A DNA stretch of 64,000 nt from Planctomyces sp. SH-PL62 (GCF_001610895.1 NZ_CP011273.1:3658001-3722000); one strand, 5' to 3'; counted from the first letter of the stretch, positions 35,580-44,441 are shown. Notes: generated from the sequence alone by a model not told the origin. A program made the numbers and translations.

Positions 35580-36697
35580 GGCGCTTCCGACATCGGGACG
35601 GACTCCTGCAAGACTTCGGCGGCGGCCACCGCCTCGCCCCTCGGCTTCGCGGGCCTTCCCAGGGGGCCGAGGACCAGGGCGGCAATCACCTCCGCGGCGA
35701 CCCAGACCAGCCGCAAGACCAGCGCGGAGGCCACGGCCAGCCCCGGGCCGAACGCCGGCCCCAGGGCGTACATCAGCACGCTCTCACGCACGCCGAGCCC
35801 TCCCGGCGCCACGGCCACCACGAACCCGGCCACCGTCGCCAGGGCCACGCTCGCCACCGCCACCGGGATCGTGGCCGCCAGGTCCAGGCCCGGCCCACCC
35901 ATCCCCGACAACCCCCGCGCCGCGGCCGCCTGGCTCAGGCCCAGGAACCCCCACGAGACGCCCGTCAGAACCAGGCCCCGCGCCATCAGGCCCCAGGTGA
36001 ACTTCGAGAGCGCGGCCTCCCCCACCCCCGGGACCTTGCGGGTGAACGTCCCCGCGAGTCGGAGGAAGACCGGGGGAGCGACCACGACCAGGAACGCCGC
36101 CGCCAGGCCCCCGGCGATCATCGCGAAGAGGGTGAACGCGCGGATTTCGCGCACGCCTAGCACCTCACGGCCCAGGTCGACGACCGGCGAGTCGCCGCCG
36201 GCCGCGAACAGGACGGCCGCGATCAGGGCTCCCGACGCCATCATCACCAGGGTCTCATAGAACGTCGCCACCGCCGAGGTCGAGGCCCTCGCCCCGTACG
36301 GCGTCGACAGCGCGGCCCGCATCACCACGACCACGGCCTTGCCCGGCACGTACTTGCCCAGGTGGCTGATCAGGTACGCCCGCAGCGCGGGGAAGAGGCC
36401 GATCGGCGTCGGGCTCGCCGCCAGTACGTCGCGGTAGAACGCCCCGCAGAAGGCCAGGCCGACCAGGTACGATAGGCCCGAAAAGGCCAGCCAGCCCGGC
36501 TCCACCCGCAACGAGGCCCCGCCGCGCGCCAGGTCGTCCCACGTCCGGGCGACATGCCGGCCGACCCCCCAGAAGACGAGGACCGCCACCGCCGCCTTGA
36601 GCGCGCGGATCGCCGGCTTGCGCCAGCCGATCGGTCTCGAGGTGGGGGTGGAGTTCACGACTGGGACTCGGGAGGCGGGGTGGGGCGCCGGCCGCAC
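35576..36697 (-). CDS. Lysylphosphatidylglycerol-synthase-TM/UPF0104-type membrane protein (putative flippase)
   Basis: About 373 aa with some eight membrane helices. Motifs of the AglD/LPG-synthase transmembrane family are present: YLISHLGKYVPGKAVVVVMR near residue 110, ATFYETLVMMASGALIAA near 145, and FVVAVAPGGLGVRESVLMYA near 295. Members move or modify lipid-linked substrates, and many sit beside glycosyltransferases. The start codon is uncertain: GTG 36697 gives the longest frame, and a GTG at 36658 (VNSTPTSRPIG) is an alternative. It is the first gene of the operon with GT2 and GT-C. The role as a flippase is inferred from family and context. Confidence 0.8.
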   Translation of the reverse strand: MRPAPHPASRVPVVNSTPTSRPIGWRKPAIRALKAAVAVLVFWGVGRHVARTWDDLARGGASLRVEPGWLAFSGLSYLVGLAFCGAFYRDVLAASPTPIGLFPALRAYLISHLGKYVPGKAVVVVMRAALSTPYGARASTSAVATFYETLVMMASGALIAAVLFAAGGDSPVVDLGREVLGVREIRAFTLFAMIAGGLAAAFLVVVAPPVFLRLAGTFTRKVPGVGEAALSKFTWGLMARGLVLTGVSWGFLGLSQAAAARGLSGMGGPGLDLAATIPVAVASVALATVAGFVVAVAPGGLGVRESVLMYALGPAFGPGLAVASALVLRLVWVAAEVIAALVLGPLGRPAKPRGEAVAAAEVLQESVPMSEAP

Positions 36698-36872
36698 TCG
36701 CGGCGTCGCGGTCGGCTATCAGGGTACCGGCGGCCCTGAAACCGGGCAAGACCGGAGGCCCGGCGGGGCGGGGGCCGGGGATTCGCGAGGGAGCCCCATC
36801 GCGGGCGTGTGGAACGCGGATTATGATCGAGGGGGTCGACGACCGACCCACTTTCAAGGGAGCGAGACCCCG
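36698..36872. promoter_or_regulatory. Divergent promoter region between glycan-assembly and sugar-phosphate operons
   Basis: A 175-bp gap that must start both operons if they are transcribed divergently. It contains a TATGATCG stretch at about 36822, usable as a plus-strand -10, but no convincing -35 box. No gene or RNA is seen. Confidence 0.35.
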
Positions 36873-37442
36873 ATGCATTCCTGGCTGTCGCGTTACATCG
36901 AGGCCCAGCACCGGGCCCTGGATTCGATCCCCCTGGAGGCCGTCGAACGCGTCGTCGCCACGGTGCGCCGGGCCTGGGAGGAGGATCGCCAGATCTTCGT
37001 CGTCGGCAACGGCGGCAACGCCGCCAGCGCCTCGCACTTCGCGACCGACCTGGGCAAGGGCGCCAGCGACGCCTTGGGCCGCCGGTTCCGGGTGATCACC
37101 CTGGCCGACAACGTCGCCTGGCTTACGGCGATCGGCAACGACTACCGCTTCGAGGACGTCTTCCTCCGCCCGCTGGAGAATTACGCCCGGCCCGGCGACG
37201 TCTTGATCGCCAGCAGCGTCAGCGGTAATTCGCCGAACCTCGTCCGCGCGATGGAATGGGCCCGCGACATGGACCTGCGGACCATCGCCTTCGTCGGCGC
37301 CAAGAAGGGCGGGCTCGCCGCGCTCGCCGAGCAGACCATCGTCGTGGCCGACACCCACTACGGCCGCGTCGAGGACGTGCAGATGACCCTCTACCACCTG
37401 ATCTGCTACGCGTTCATGGAAACGGAAAAGGAGACGGCGTGA
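36873..37442 (+). CDS. SIS-domain sugar-phosphate isomerase (GmhA-like)
   Basis: A 189-aa protein, the usual GmhA length. The SIS core has VVGNGGNAASASHFATDLGK, DVLIASSVSGNSPNLVRAME and DVQMTLYHLICYAFME. The His in SASHF and the Gln and His in VQMTLYH match metal/active-site positions of sedoheptulose-7-phosphate isomerase; the usual Glu after the first His is Asp (ATDL). The reaction is probably ketose- to aldose-phosphate conversion, but the substrate need not be sedoheptulose. The ATG follows AAGGGAGCGAG. Its stop overlaps the next start (GTGA). It is the first gene of a five-gene coupled operon. Confidence 0.88.
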   Translation: MHSWLSRYIEAQHRALDSIPLEAVERVVATVRRAWEEDRQIFVVGNGGNAASASHFATDLGKGASDALGRRFRVITLADNVAWLTAIGNDYRFEDVFLRPLENYARPGDVLIASSVSGNSPNLVRAMEWARDMDLRTIAFVGAKKGGLAALAEQTIVVADTHYGRVEDVQMTLYHLICYAFMETEKETA

Positions 37443-38278
37443 CGCCCGCGAGCCCGACCTTCGAAGGTGAAGTCGTCCTGCTGCCGACGTTCGCCCCCCG
37501 ACCGGCGATCAGCCGCGTCCTGTTCGACTTCGACGGCACGCTCTCCCTGGTCCGCCAGGGCTGGCCCGACGTCATGGTCCCCATGTTCGTCGAGATGCTC
37601 CCCGCGCTCGACGGCGAGTCCGACGAGGACCGCCGCCGGATGGCGTTCGAGGACATCATGCACCTCAACGGCAAGCAGACCATCTACCAGATGATCCGGC
37701 TCGCCGAGCGGATCCGCGAGCGCGGCGGCCATCCCCACGACCCCCTCTGGTACAAGCACGAATACCTCCGACGCCTCGACGACCGGATCTCCCACCGGCT
37801 CGAAGGGCTCAAGGACGGTTCGGTCCGGCCCGACGAACTCCTCGTCCACGGCTCCCGGGAACTGCTCGACGACCTGGCCCGCCGCGGACTGACCCTCTAC
37901 CTCGCCAGCGGCACCGACGAGCCGTTCGTGAGGCGCGAGGCCGAGCTCCTCGACGTCGCCCGCTACTTCGGCCCCCACATCTACGGCGCCCAGGACGACT
38001 ACAAGTCCTTCTCGAAGAAGATGGTCATCGAGCGGATCCTCCGCGAGAACGCGATCCGGGGCGAGGAGCTGCTCGCCTTCGGCGACGGCTACGTCGAGAT
38101 CGAGAACACCAAGGAGGCCGGCGGCCTGGCCGTGGCCGTCGCCAGCGACGAGGCCGACAACGGCTCGGGCCGCATGGACGCCTGGAAGCGCGAACGGCTC
38201 ACCGGCGTCGGCGCCGACGTCGTCATCCCCGACTACCGCGACGCGAAGCCCCTCCTGGAGCTGATCCTGGGATCATGA
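37439..38278 (+). CDS. HAD-superfamily hydrolase (phosphoglycolate-phosphatase-like)
   Basis: A 279-aa protein. HAD motif I is VLFDFDGTLS (both Asp present), motif II is LYLASGTDEPF, motif III is the Lys in YKSFSKKMVIERIL, and motif IV is LLAFGDGYVEIENTKEAGG. The helical cap lies between motifs I and II. It removes phosphate from a sugar phosphate or related compound. It could fill the GmhB step between two kinase/isomerase enzymes, though it is not of the small GmhB subfamily. It starts at GTG 37439, overlapping the isomerase stop by 4 nt, and overlaps the next gene by 4 nt (ATGA). Confidence 0.9.
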   Translation: MTPASPTFEGEVVLLPTFAPRPAISRVLFDFDGTLSLVRQGWPDVMVPMFVEMLPALDGESDEDRRRMAFEDIMHLNGKQTIYQMIRLAERIRERGGHPHDPLWYKHEYLRRLDDRISHRLEGLKDGSVRPDELLVHGSRELLDDLARRGLTLYLASGTDEPFVRREAELLDVARYFGPHIYGAQDDYKSFSKKMVIERILRENAIRGEELLAFGDGYVEIENTKEAGGLAVAVASDEADNGSGRMDAWKRERLTGVGADVVIPDYRDAKPLLELILGS

Positions 38279-39381
38279 ACACCCGACCGCTCGACCTGGA
38301 ACGGCTCCGCGTCCACCCGCTCGAAAGCCGCCGAAGCCTGACGACCGTCGAAGACGTCCTGATCGACCCCGACTCGACGCCGAAGCCGCTCGCGGCCCCG
38401 GTCGCCCTCGAGGTCGCCGAGTGCGCCCGCCGCATCCGCCGCGCCCGCGAGCTGGGGGGCGGGGTGATGCTGATCTACGGCGCGCACCTCCTGCGCAACG
38501 GCTCCGCGTCGATCCTCGGCCGGATGATGGAGAAGGAGTGGATCACCCACCTGGCGACCAACGGCGCCGGTACGATCCACGACTGGGAATACGCCTGGCT
38601 CGGCCGCTCCACCGAGAGCGTCCGCGAGAACGTCCCCCTGGGCGCGTTCGGCTCCTGGGACGAGACCGGCCGCAACATCCACCTGGCCCTCCTCGCCGCC
38701 GGCCTCCGGGGCGAGGGCTACGGCGTGGGCCTCGGCCGGCTCATCGCCGAGGACGGCCTCGAACTCCCCCCGGCCGGCGAGCTGGAGAAGTCCCTCCGCG
38801 ACGAGCCCGCCCATCCCCTCGCCCCCGCCCGCGCCGACGCCCTCCGGGCGATCCGCGCGGGCGGGCTCCCCGCCGGCCGGATCGCCGTCGAACACCGCTG
38901 GAAGCACGCCTCGATCCTGGCGCAGGCCTTCCAGCACCAGATCCCGATGACCGTCCACCCCGGGATCGGCTACGACATCATCGCCAACCACCCCATGTTC
39001 AACGGGGCCGCGATCGGCCGCGCCGCGGAGCACGATTTCCGGCTCTTCGGCGGGTCGGTCGAGACGCTCGACCACGGCGTCGTCCTCTCGGTCGGCTCGG
39101 CCATCATGGGGCCGCAGGTCTTCGAGAAAAGCCTGAGCTGCGTCAACAACCTCCGGCTCCAGGACGGCCGGCCGATCGTGGCCGACCACTCGATCTACGT
39201 CGTCGACATCCAGGACGGCGGCGGCTGGGACTGGACGACGGGCGAGCCCCCTAAGTCGAACCCGGCGTATTACCTGCGGTTCTGCAAGAGCTACGCCCGC
39301 ATGGGGGGCGAGATGCGGTATCTCCAGTGCGACAACGCCGCCTTCATCCACAACCTCTATCAGCAGGTCCGCGCCTCATGA
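38275..39381 (+). CDS. Conserved-looking cytoplasmic protein of unknown function in the sugar operon
   Basis: A 368-aa soluble protein that I cannot assign. Visible features are VMLIYGAHLLRNGSASILGR, ITHLATNGAGTIHDWEYAWL, a Gly-rich GEGYGVGLGRLIAED, VEHRWKHASILAQAFQHQIP, TVHPGIGYDIIANHPMFNGA, VVLSVGSAIMGPQVFEKSL and a C-terminal MGGEMRYLQCDNAAF. The alternating strands with Gly-rich turns suggest a Rossmann-like enzyme. A distant relation to deoxyhypusine synthase-like proteins is possible but unproven. It overlaps by 4 nt with both the HAD gene before and the kinase gene after, so its product should act with theirs. No membrane segments or signal peptide. Confidence 0.8.
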   Translation: MNTRPLDLERLRVHPLESRRSLTTVEDVLIDPDSTPKPLAAPVALEVAECARRIRRARELGGGVMLIYGAHLLRNGSASILGRMMEKEWITHLATNGAGTIHDWEYAWLGRSTESVRENVPLGAFGSWDETGRNIHLALLAAGLRGEGYGVGLGRLIAEDGLELPPAGELEKSLRDEPAHPLAPARADALRAIRAGGLPAGRIAVEHRWKHASILAQAFQHQIPMTVHPGIGYDIIANHPMFNGAAIGRAAEHDFRLFGGSVETLDHGVVLSVGSAIMGPQVFEKSLSCVNNLRLQDGRPIVADHSIYVVDIQDGGGWDWTTGEPPKSNPAYYLRFCKSYARMGGEMRYLQCDNAAFIHNLYQQVRAS

Positions 39382-40409
39382 CTCCGGAGCGCTTCCGAGA
39401 CGTCGTCTCTCTATATCAGGGGCTCCGCATCGCCGTCGTCGGCGATTTCTGCCTCGATCGTTATCTCGAGATCGACCCCGACCGCGCCGAGGTTTCCATC
39501 GAGACGGGCCTGCCGGTCTACAACGTCGTCAACGTCCGGGCCCAGCCGGGGGGGGCCGGGACGGTCCTCAACAACCTGGCCGCCCTGGGCGTGGGCCGCA
39601 TCGAGGTGGTCGGGTTTCGCGGGGCCGACGGCGAGGGCTACGAACTCCAGCGCGAGCTCGAATTGTATCCCAGCGTTTCGACCGAGCACCTGCTCACGGC
39701 CCACGACCGTCGGACGTTCACCTACTGCAAGCCCCTGGTCGTCCGCCCCGGCGCGATCCCCGTCGAGCTGAACCGCCTGGACTCCAAGAACTGGACCCCC
39801 ACGCCGAAGCTGCTGGAGCTTCGCCTGGTCGAGAGCCTGCGGGCGGTCGCCGCGCGGTGCCACGCGATCGTCGTGCTGGAGCAGGTCGACGCCGCCGAGA
39901 CCGGCGTGGTGACGCGTGGACTCCTGGAGGCGATCGACGCCCTGACCGACGAACATCCCCGGCTCCTGTTCCTGGCCGACTCCCGCCGGGGCCTGCGCGA
40001 CTGGCCCGGAGTGGGCCTGAAGATGAACGCGGCCGAGCTGGCGGCGATGCTCGACCGCCCGAGCGTCGAGACGCCCGACGACGCCAAACGCGCCGCGGGC
40101 GAACTGGCGAGGGGCTCGGGCCGACCCGTGTTCGTCACGCTGGCCGAGCATGGGATCGTCGCGGCCGGGCCCGAAGGGGAGGTCGTCCACGTCCCCGCCT
40201 TGCCCGTCCGCGGGCCGATCGACGTCGTCGGCGCGGGGGACTCGGTCACGGCCAACCTGACCGCGGCGCTGGCGGCCGGGGCGTCGCTCCGCGAGGCCGT
40301 CGAACTGGCGGTCGTCGCCTCGTCGGTCGTCGTCCATCAGGTCGGCACGACGGGCGTCGCGACGGTCGACGATCTCGCCTCGCTGCTGGATCGGATCCCC
40401 GCGGCATGA
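39378..40409 (+). CDS. PfkB-family sugar kinase, HldA/RfaE1-like
   Basis: A 343-aa kinase of the ribokinase family. It opens with LRIAVVGDFCLDRYLEIDPD and has GLPVYNVVNVRAQPGGAGTV with NNLAALG, the usual substrate-binding region of RfaE1 proteins. The catalytic signature is PIDVVGAGDSVTANLTAAL with Asp as base. HldA phosphorylates heptose 7-phosphate at C1, but this protein has no fused nucleotidyltransferase domain as in HldE, and none is adjacent. The substrate is therefore uncertain. ATG 39378 overlaps the previous stop (ATGA), and its own stop overlaps the release-factor-like start. Confidence 0.9.
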   Translation: MTPERFRDVVSLYQGLRIAVVGDFCLDRYLEIDPDRAEVSIETGLPVYNVVNVRAQPGGAGTVLNNLAALGVGRIEVVGFRGADGEGYELQRELELYPSVSTEHLLTAHDRRTFTYCKPLVVRPGAIPVELNRLDSKNWTPTPKLLELRLVESLRAVAARCHAIVVLEQVDAAETGVVTRGLLEAIDALTDEHPRLLFLADSRRGLRDWPGVGLKMNAAELAAMLDRPSVETPDDAKRAAGELARGSGRPVFVTLAEHGIVAAGPEGEVVHVPALPVRGPIDVVGAGDSVTANLTAALAAGASLREAVELAVVASSVVVHQVGTTGVATVDDLASLLDRIPAA

Positions 40410-40906
40410 GCGGCCATCCCGCCGCGATGGACCCCGACCGGCTCGCCGCCGAGTGCGACTTCAAGACGACCCGGCGGTCGGGTCCCGGCGGCCAGAACCG
40501 CAACAAGGTGGAGACGGCCGTCATCCTCACCCACCGGCCGACCGGCATCGCCGCCGAGGCCGCCGAGCGCCGGACCCAGGGCGAGAACCGCCGCCAAGCC
40601 CTCTTCCGACTCCGCCTCAGGCTGGCCCTCGAAATCCGAACTCCCGCCGAGCCCGCCCCCAGCCCACTCTGGGCGTCCCGCCTGCGCGGAGGCCGGATCG
40701 TCGTCAGCCCCGAGCACGACGACTTCCCGGCGCTCCTGGCCGAAGCCCTCGACGTCCTGGCGAGCCTCGACGACGACGTCAAAGCCGCCGCGACGGCCCT
40801 CGGCTGCTCCGCGACCCAGCTGGTCAAGCTGCTTGCCGCCGAGCCCCGCGCCCTGACGCAAATCAACGCCCGGCGCACCTCTCGGGGCCTGCATCCCCTC
40901 CGCTGA
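40406..40906 (+). CDS. Class I release-factor-like protein with GGQ motif (ArfB/PrfH-like)
   Basis: A 166-aa protein. The peptidyl-tRNA hydrolysis domain spans about 15-75: CDFKTTRRSGPGGQNRNKVE, then AVILTHRPTGIAAEAAERRT, then ENRRQALFRLRLRL. It lacks the codon-recognition domain of RF1/RF2, so it would act on stalled ribosomes or other esters if active. The C-terminal half is not the basic ArfB tail but a helical domain (LLAEALDVLASLDDDVKAAA, CSATQLVKLLAAEP). It is the last gene of the five-gene operon, coupled by ATGA to the kinase. Why it sits there is not known. Confidence 0.85.
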   Translation: MSGHPAAMDPDRLAAECDFKTTRRSGPGGQNRNKVETAVILTHRPTGIAAEAAERRTQGENRRQALFRLRLRLALEIRTPAEPAPSPLWASRLRGGRIVVSPEHDDFPALLAEALDVLASLDDDVKAAATALGCSATQLVKLLAAEPRALTQINARRTSRGLHPLR

Positions 40907-40996
40907 CCGCCGGCGTCGGCCTTGTCTCGGTTCGCGGTCGGGCGTATGGTGAAGAGAGCCCTCGGCGGCGCAAGTCCCCCAGATTATTGGAATCCC

Positions 40997-41938
40997 ATGA
41001 CTTCTCCAGTCGTTCCGAAACCGGACAGCCTCCGCGACGCGATCCCACGAACGAAACCCAGCGACCCCGCCGCGAAGGCCGTCACCTCATCGCTGCGGTC
41101 GGCGGTCGAGCGACTCCAGGCGGCCGAAGCCCTGGCGCGCGAGGGGGACGTCGAGGGGCCTCATCGACTTCGGACCTCGGCCCGACGGCTCCGCAGCGAG
41201 CTGCGAGCGTTCAGCGACCTCGTCGAACCCGAATGGCGGACCCGGCTCGAAGGCGAGCTCAAATGGCTGGGCAACGCGATCGGCGAGGTTCGTGACCTGG
41301 ACGTGCTTCGCGAACGCTTTGAGAAGGGGGAGTCGGACGAGCACCGCCTGGCGCTGGCTCCCCTCTTCGAGTGGCTCGCCGAGCGGCACGCGACGGCCAC
41401 GCGGACGATGCACGAGACGCTCGACGGCGAGCGGTTCCGGGCCGTCCTGGCCGAACTGCGAACCGGCCTCGCGAATCCTCCTCTGGTCGCCAGGGCTCGG
41501 AAACCCTGCCACAGGGTCCTCCCACCGCTGGTCGCGAAGGCCTGGGAGAGACTCCGCAAGGACGCCCGGGGGCTCGACGCCGACACCCCCGACCCGATCT
41601 TCCACGACCTCCGCAAGCGGGCCAAGCGCGCCCGATACACGACCGAGCTGATCGCACCCGCCCTGGGGTCGCGGGTCGAGAAACCGGCCGAGGGGCTCAT
41701 CCGCCTGGCCCGGAAGATCCAGGACCTCCTCGGCGAGCATCAAGACACCATCGTCGCCGGGACGGAGGTCGAGACGTTCGTGGCCCAGGGCTCGCACGAC
41801 GAATCCTTCCGCCAGGCCGCGCAGGCCCTCCTCCAACGCCTCCGCGCCGCCGCCGACGCCTCGCGCGACGCCTTCCTCAAACTCCGTCCCAAGCTCGCCA
41901 AACCAAAATACGCCGGCCGCCTCAAACCGAAGCGCTGA
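40997..41938 (+). CDS. CHAD-domain protein
   Basis: A 313-aa helical protein rich in Arg, His and Lys. CHAD hallmarks are EGPHRLRTSARRLRSELRAF near the start, GEVRDLDVLRERF, and FHDLRKRAKRARYTTELIAP with IQDLLGEHQDTIV later. CHAD domains bind polyphosphate and often target proteins to polyphosphate granules. There is no CYTH/triphosphatase domain here, so it is a stand-alone form. The start is uncertain: ATG 40997 and an in-frame ATG at 40946 are both possible, with no strong ribosome-binding site at either. It lies 90 bp after the sugar operon on the same strand. Confidence 0.88.
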   Translation: MTSPVVPKPDSLRDAIPRTKPSDPAAKAVTSSLRSAVERLQAAEALAREGDVEGPHRLRTSARRLRSELRAFSDLVEPEWRTRLEGELKWLGNAIGEVRDLDVLRERFEKGESDEHRLALAPLFEWLAERHATATRTMHETLDGERFRAVLAELRTGLANPPLVARARKPCHRVLPPLVAKAWERLRKDARGLDADTPDPIFHDLRKRAKRARYTTELIAPALGSRVEKPAEGLIRLARKIQDLLGEHQDTIVAGTEVETFVAQGSHDESFRQAAQALLQRLRAAADASRDAFLKLRPKLAKPKYAGRLKPKR

Positions 41939-42235
41939 GTCCTCGCCGCAGGCATCCGCCCTTTTCCTGCTCGCGGGTGAGCGAACCTGGCCCGAAAACC
42001 CGTCGAGGGGGATCATCTAGGCGGACGAGACAAGGAGGCGACGGCACCTCCCTGTTCTGGGGCGCATACACGCTTGGAGTTCGGTCCAGGGTGCCTCGGA
42101 TCGTACTCGACCCGTGTCCCGAGGGCCTGCGATCGCACGGGTTCCGCTCCGGAACCCGTGGCGCCCACGGTCCGTCTACTCGTGGAGATATCGCGGACGG
42201 GCGCTTACTCTCGCAAGGAGGCAAGGGCGGCGGGC
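41939..42235. other. Intergenic region between CHAD and cstA genes
   Basis: A gap of just under 300 bp between convergent genes. No hairpin terminator, RNA gene or coding frame could be supported by eye. Confidence 0.35.
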
Positions 42236-44419
42236 TCAGTCGCCGAGGTCCTCGTAGGTCGCCGGCTCGGGGGCGGCCTCGTCGATGAGGGCCGGCCGGG
42301 GTGCGAGCCATCGGGAGACGGCGGAGGCCAGGATGACGGCGACGCAGGCGATGAGCATCACGGTGAGGCCGATGTTGAGCCAGCCCTTGAGGACTTGCCC
42401 CGCCTGGATCATGCCCCAGAACTTGCCGCTGATCTCGTAGTAGGCGGCCGTGCTGGTGGTGGCGACCACGAAGGACATGGGGAGGATCGTCACCCAGGCG
42501 TAGCGGCCCCGGCCGGCGTTGAACAGGGCCGTCGTCACCACCGTCAGGGCGATGACCGCCAGGAGCTGGTTCGCCAGGCCGAACATCGGCCAGATGCTCT
42601 CGACCGACCCGGTGGCGATGAAGTATCCCCAGGCGAAGACGACCAGGCCGGTCGCCAGCATCGAGGCCGGCGCCCAGTCCAGGTCGCCCAGCGGCTTCCA
42701 GATCCGGCCGAGGATCTCCTGGACGAGGAATCGCGCGATCCGGGTCCCGGCGTCGATCGTCGTCAGGATGAAGAGGGCCTCGAACATCAGCGCGAAGTGG
42801 TACCAGAAGGCCTTCAAGGCCCCCAGGCCGGGGGCCGCCTCGGTGAAGATGCGGGCCATGCCGACGGCGAGCGTGACCGCCCCGCCGGTCCGGCCGTGGA
42901 GCGATTCCTGCACGTCGCGCTCCATCTCCGCCAGCTCGCTCATCGGGGCCGCCCCCGGAGCAGGCTCGAGGCCGTGGCCGCCGTGGATGTCGAACTCGCC
43001 CGCCTTGAGGAATTGCGCGAAGTCGGGGTTGGCGGCGAGGAAGTCGGGCCGTTTGCCCAGGTCGATGTTGATGTCGTAGTACATCGAGCTCGGCAGCGCC
43101 GCCGCGGCGATCAGGGCGACCACCGCCACGAGACCCTCCATCAGCATGGACCCGTAGCCGATCATGCGCACGTCCCCTTCGCGCATGATCATCTTGGGGG
43201 TCGTCCCCGAGGAGACCAGCGCGTGGAACCCGGAGATGGCCCCGCACATGATGCAGATGAAGACGTAAGGGAAGATCGGCCCGTTGAAGTAGGGCCCGCC
43301 GCCGTCCGCGAAGAACGTGCTGACCGCCGGCGCTTCGAGCCTGGGGTTGGTGACGACGACGCCCCCCACGAGCAGGAAGATGGTGCCGACCTTCAGGAAG
43401 CTGGAGAGGTAGTCGCGCGGGCTGAGCAGGAGCCAGACCGGCAGGACCGCCGCGACGAAGCCGTAGGCGGCGACCGCGAAGACCGTCCAGTTCCGCGAGA
43501 GGGCGAAGTACGGCTCCAGCGGCGACCTCGGCACCAGGCTCCCCAGGCCGGTGACCGCCAGGACCATGACGGCGCCGATCAGCGAAGCCTCGACCACTTT
43601 GCCGGGCCGCAGGCGGTACATGTACCAGCCCACGAACAGCGCGATGGGGATCGTCATGGCGATCGTGAACGTCCCCCACGAGCTGCCGGGGACCAGCCGC
43701 CGCGCGTTCTCGGGGAGGACGAACCCCTCGCCGTCGGGGGCCTCCCGCAACGCCTGTTCGGCCGGCACGGCGAGCTGGAAGGGCTCGCTGAAGTCCATCG
43801 CCTGCCCCTCGCCCTCGCCGAAGCGGTATTTGGAGCCGGGCGGGACGTTGTAAATCCGGGGGCCCCCTTGTTCAACGCGGGCGTCGACCCAGGCGTTTTC
43901 GGGATAGGTCAGGACGGTCCCGGCCCTCATGGCGACCTCCTCGCCGCCGAGCGCCTTGACCACGACGACTCCGAGGCCCGCCAGCGCGATGATGATGATG
44001 TAGAGGATGGCGATCGACGCCGCGATCCCCGCCGGCCGGCCGATCTCGGTGCGGGCCAGGCTCGCCAGGCTCCGGCCGCCCCGCTGGGTCGAGAGGGCGA
44101 GCACCATCATGTCCTGCACCGCGCCCGCCAGGCAGACGCCGATCACGATCCAGATCAGGCCGGGGAGGTAGCCGAACTGGATCGCCAGCACCGGGCCGAT
44201 CAGCGGCCCAGCGCCCGAGATGGCGGCGAAGTGGTGGCCGAAGAGGACCCAGCGGTTGGTCGGCTCGAAGTTCTGGCCGTCCTGGAAGCGATAAGCCGGC
44301 GTCACCCGCGAGTCGTCGAGCGCCGCGACCCGGCGGGCCAGGAACCCGCTGTAGAAGCGGAAGGCGATCGCCAGGATCGCCAGGACCCCGACCATCACCG
44401 GCATCGCATGCATCGTCAT
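42236..44419 (-). CDS. cstA: Carbon starvation protein CstA-type transporter
   Basis: A 727-aa membrane protein with many helices. The CstA signature FEPTNRWVLFGHHFAAISGAGPLIGPVLA lies near residue 50, and the second block GAVQDMMVLALSTQRGGRSL near 98. SGFHALVSSGTTPKM and a TIDAGTRIARFLVQEILG segment follow. CstA proteins take up peptides or pyruvate. A periplasmic insert of about 90 aa after residue 150 is larger than usual. It is the last gene of the minus-strand run from rpsT to cstA, 22 bp after the SUI1 gene. Confidence 0.95.
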   Translation of the reverse strand: MTMHAMPVMVGVLAILAIAFRFYSGFLARRVAALDDSRVTPAYRFQDGQNFEPTNRWVLFGHHFAAISGAGPLIGPVLAIQFGYLPGLIWIVIGVCLAGAVQDMMVLALSTQRGGRSLASLARTEIGRPAGIAASIAILYIIIIALAGLGVVVVKALGGEEVAMRAGTVLTYPENAWVDARVEQGGPRIYNVPPGSKYRFGEGEGQAMDFSEPFQLAVPAEQALREAPDGEGFVLPENARRLVPGSSWGTFTIAMTIPIALFVGWYMYRLRPGKVVEASLIGAVMVLAVTGLGSLVPRSPLEPYFALSRNWTVFAVAAYGFVAAVLPVWLLLSPRDYLSSFLKVGTIFLLVGGVVVTNPRLEAPAVSTFFADGGGPYFNGPIFPYVFICIMCGAISGFHALVSSGTTPKMIMREGDVRMIGYGSMLMEGLVAVVALIAAAALPSSMYYDINIDLGKRPDFLAANPDFAQFLKAGEFDIHGGHGLEPAPGAAPMSELAEMERDVQESLHGRTGGAVTLAVGMARIFTEAAPGLGALKAFWYHFALMFEALFILTTIDAGTRIARFLVQEILGRIWKPLGDLDWAPASMLATGLVVFAWGYFIATGSVESIWPMFGLANQLLAVIALTVVTTALFNAGRGRYAWVTILPMSFVVATTSTAAYYEISGKFWGMIQAGQVLKGWLNIGLTVMLIACVAVILASAVSRWLAPRPALIDEAAPEPATYEDLGD

Positions 44420-44441
44420 CGAAATCAGCCTCTTCGGGGTG

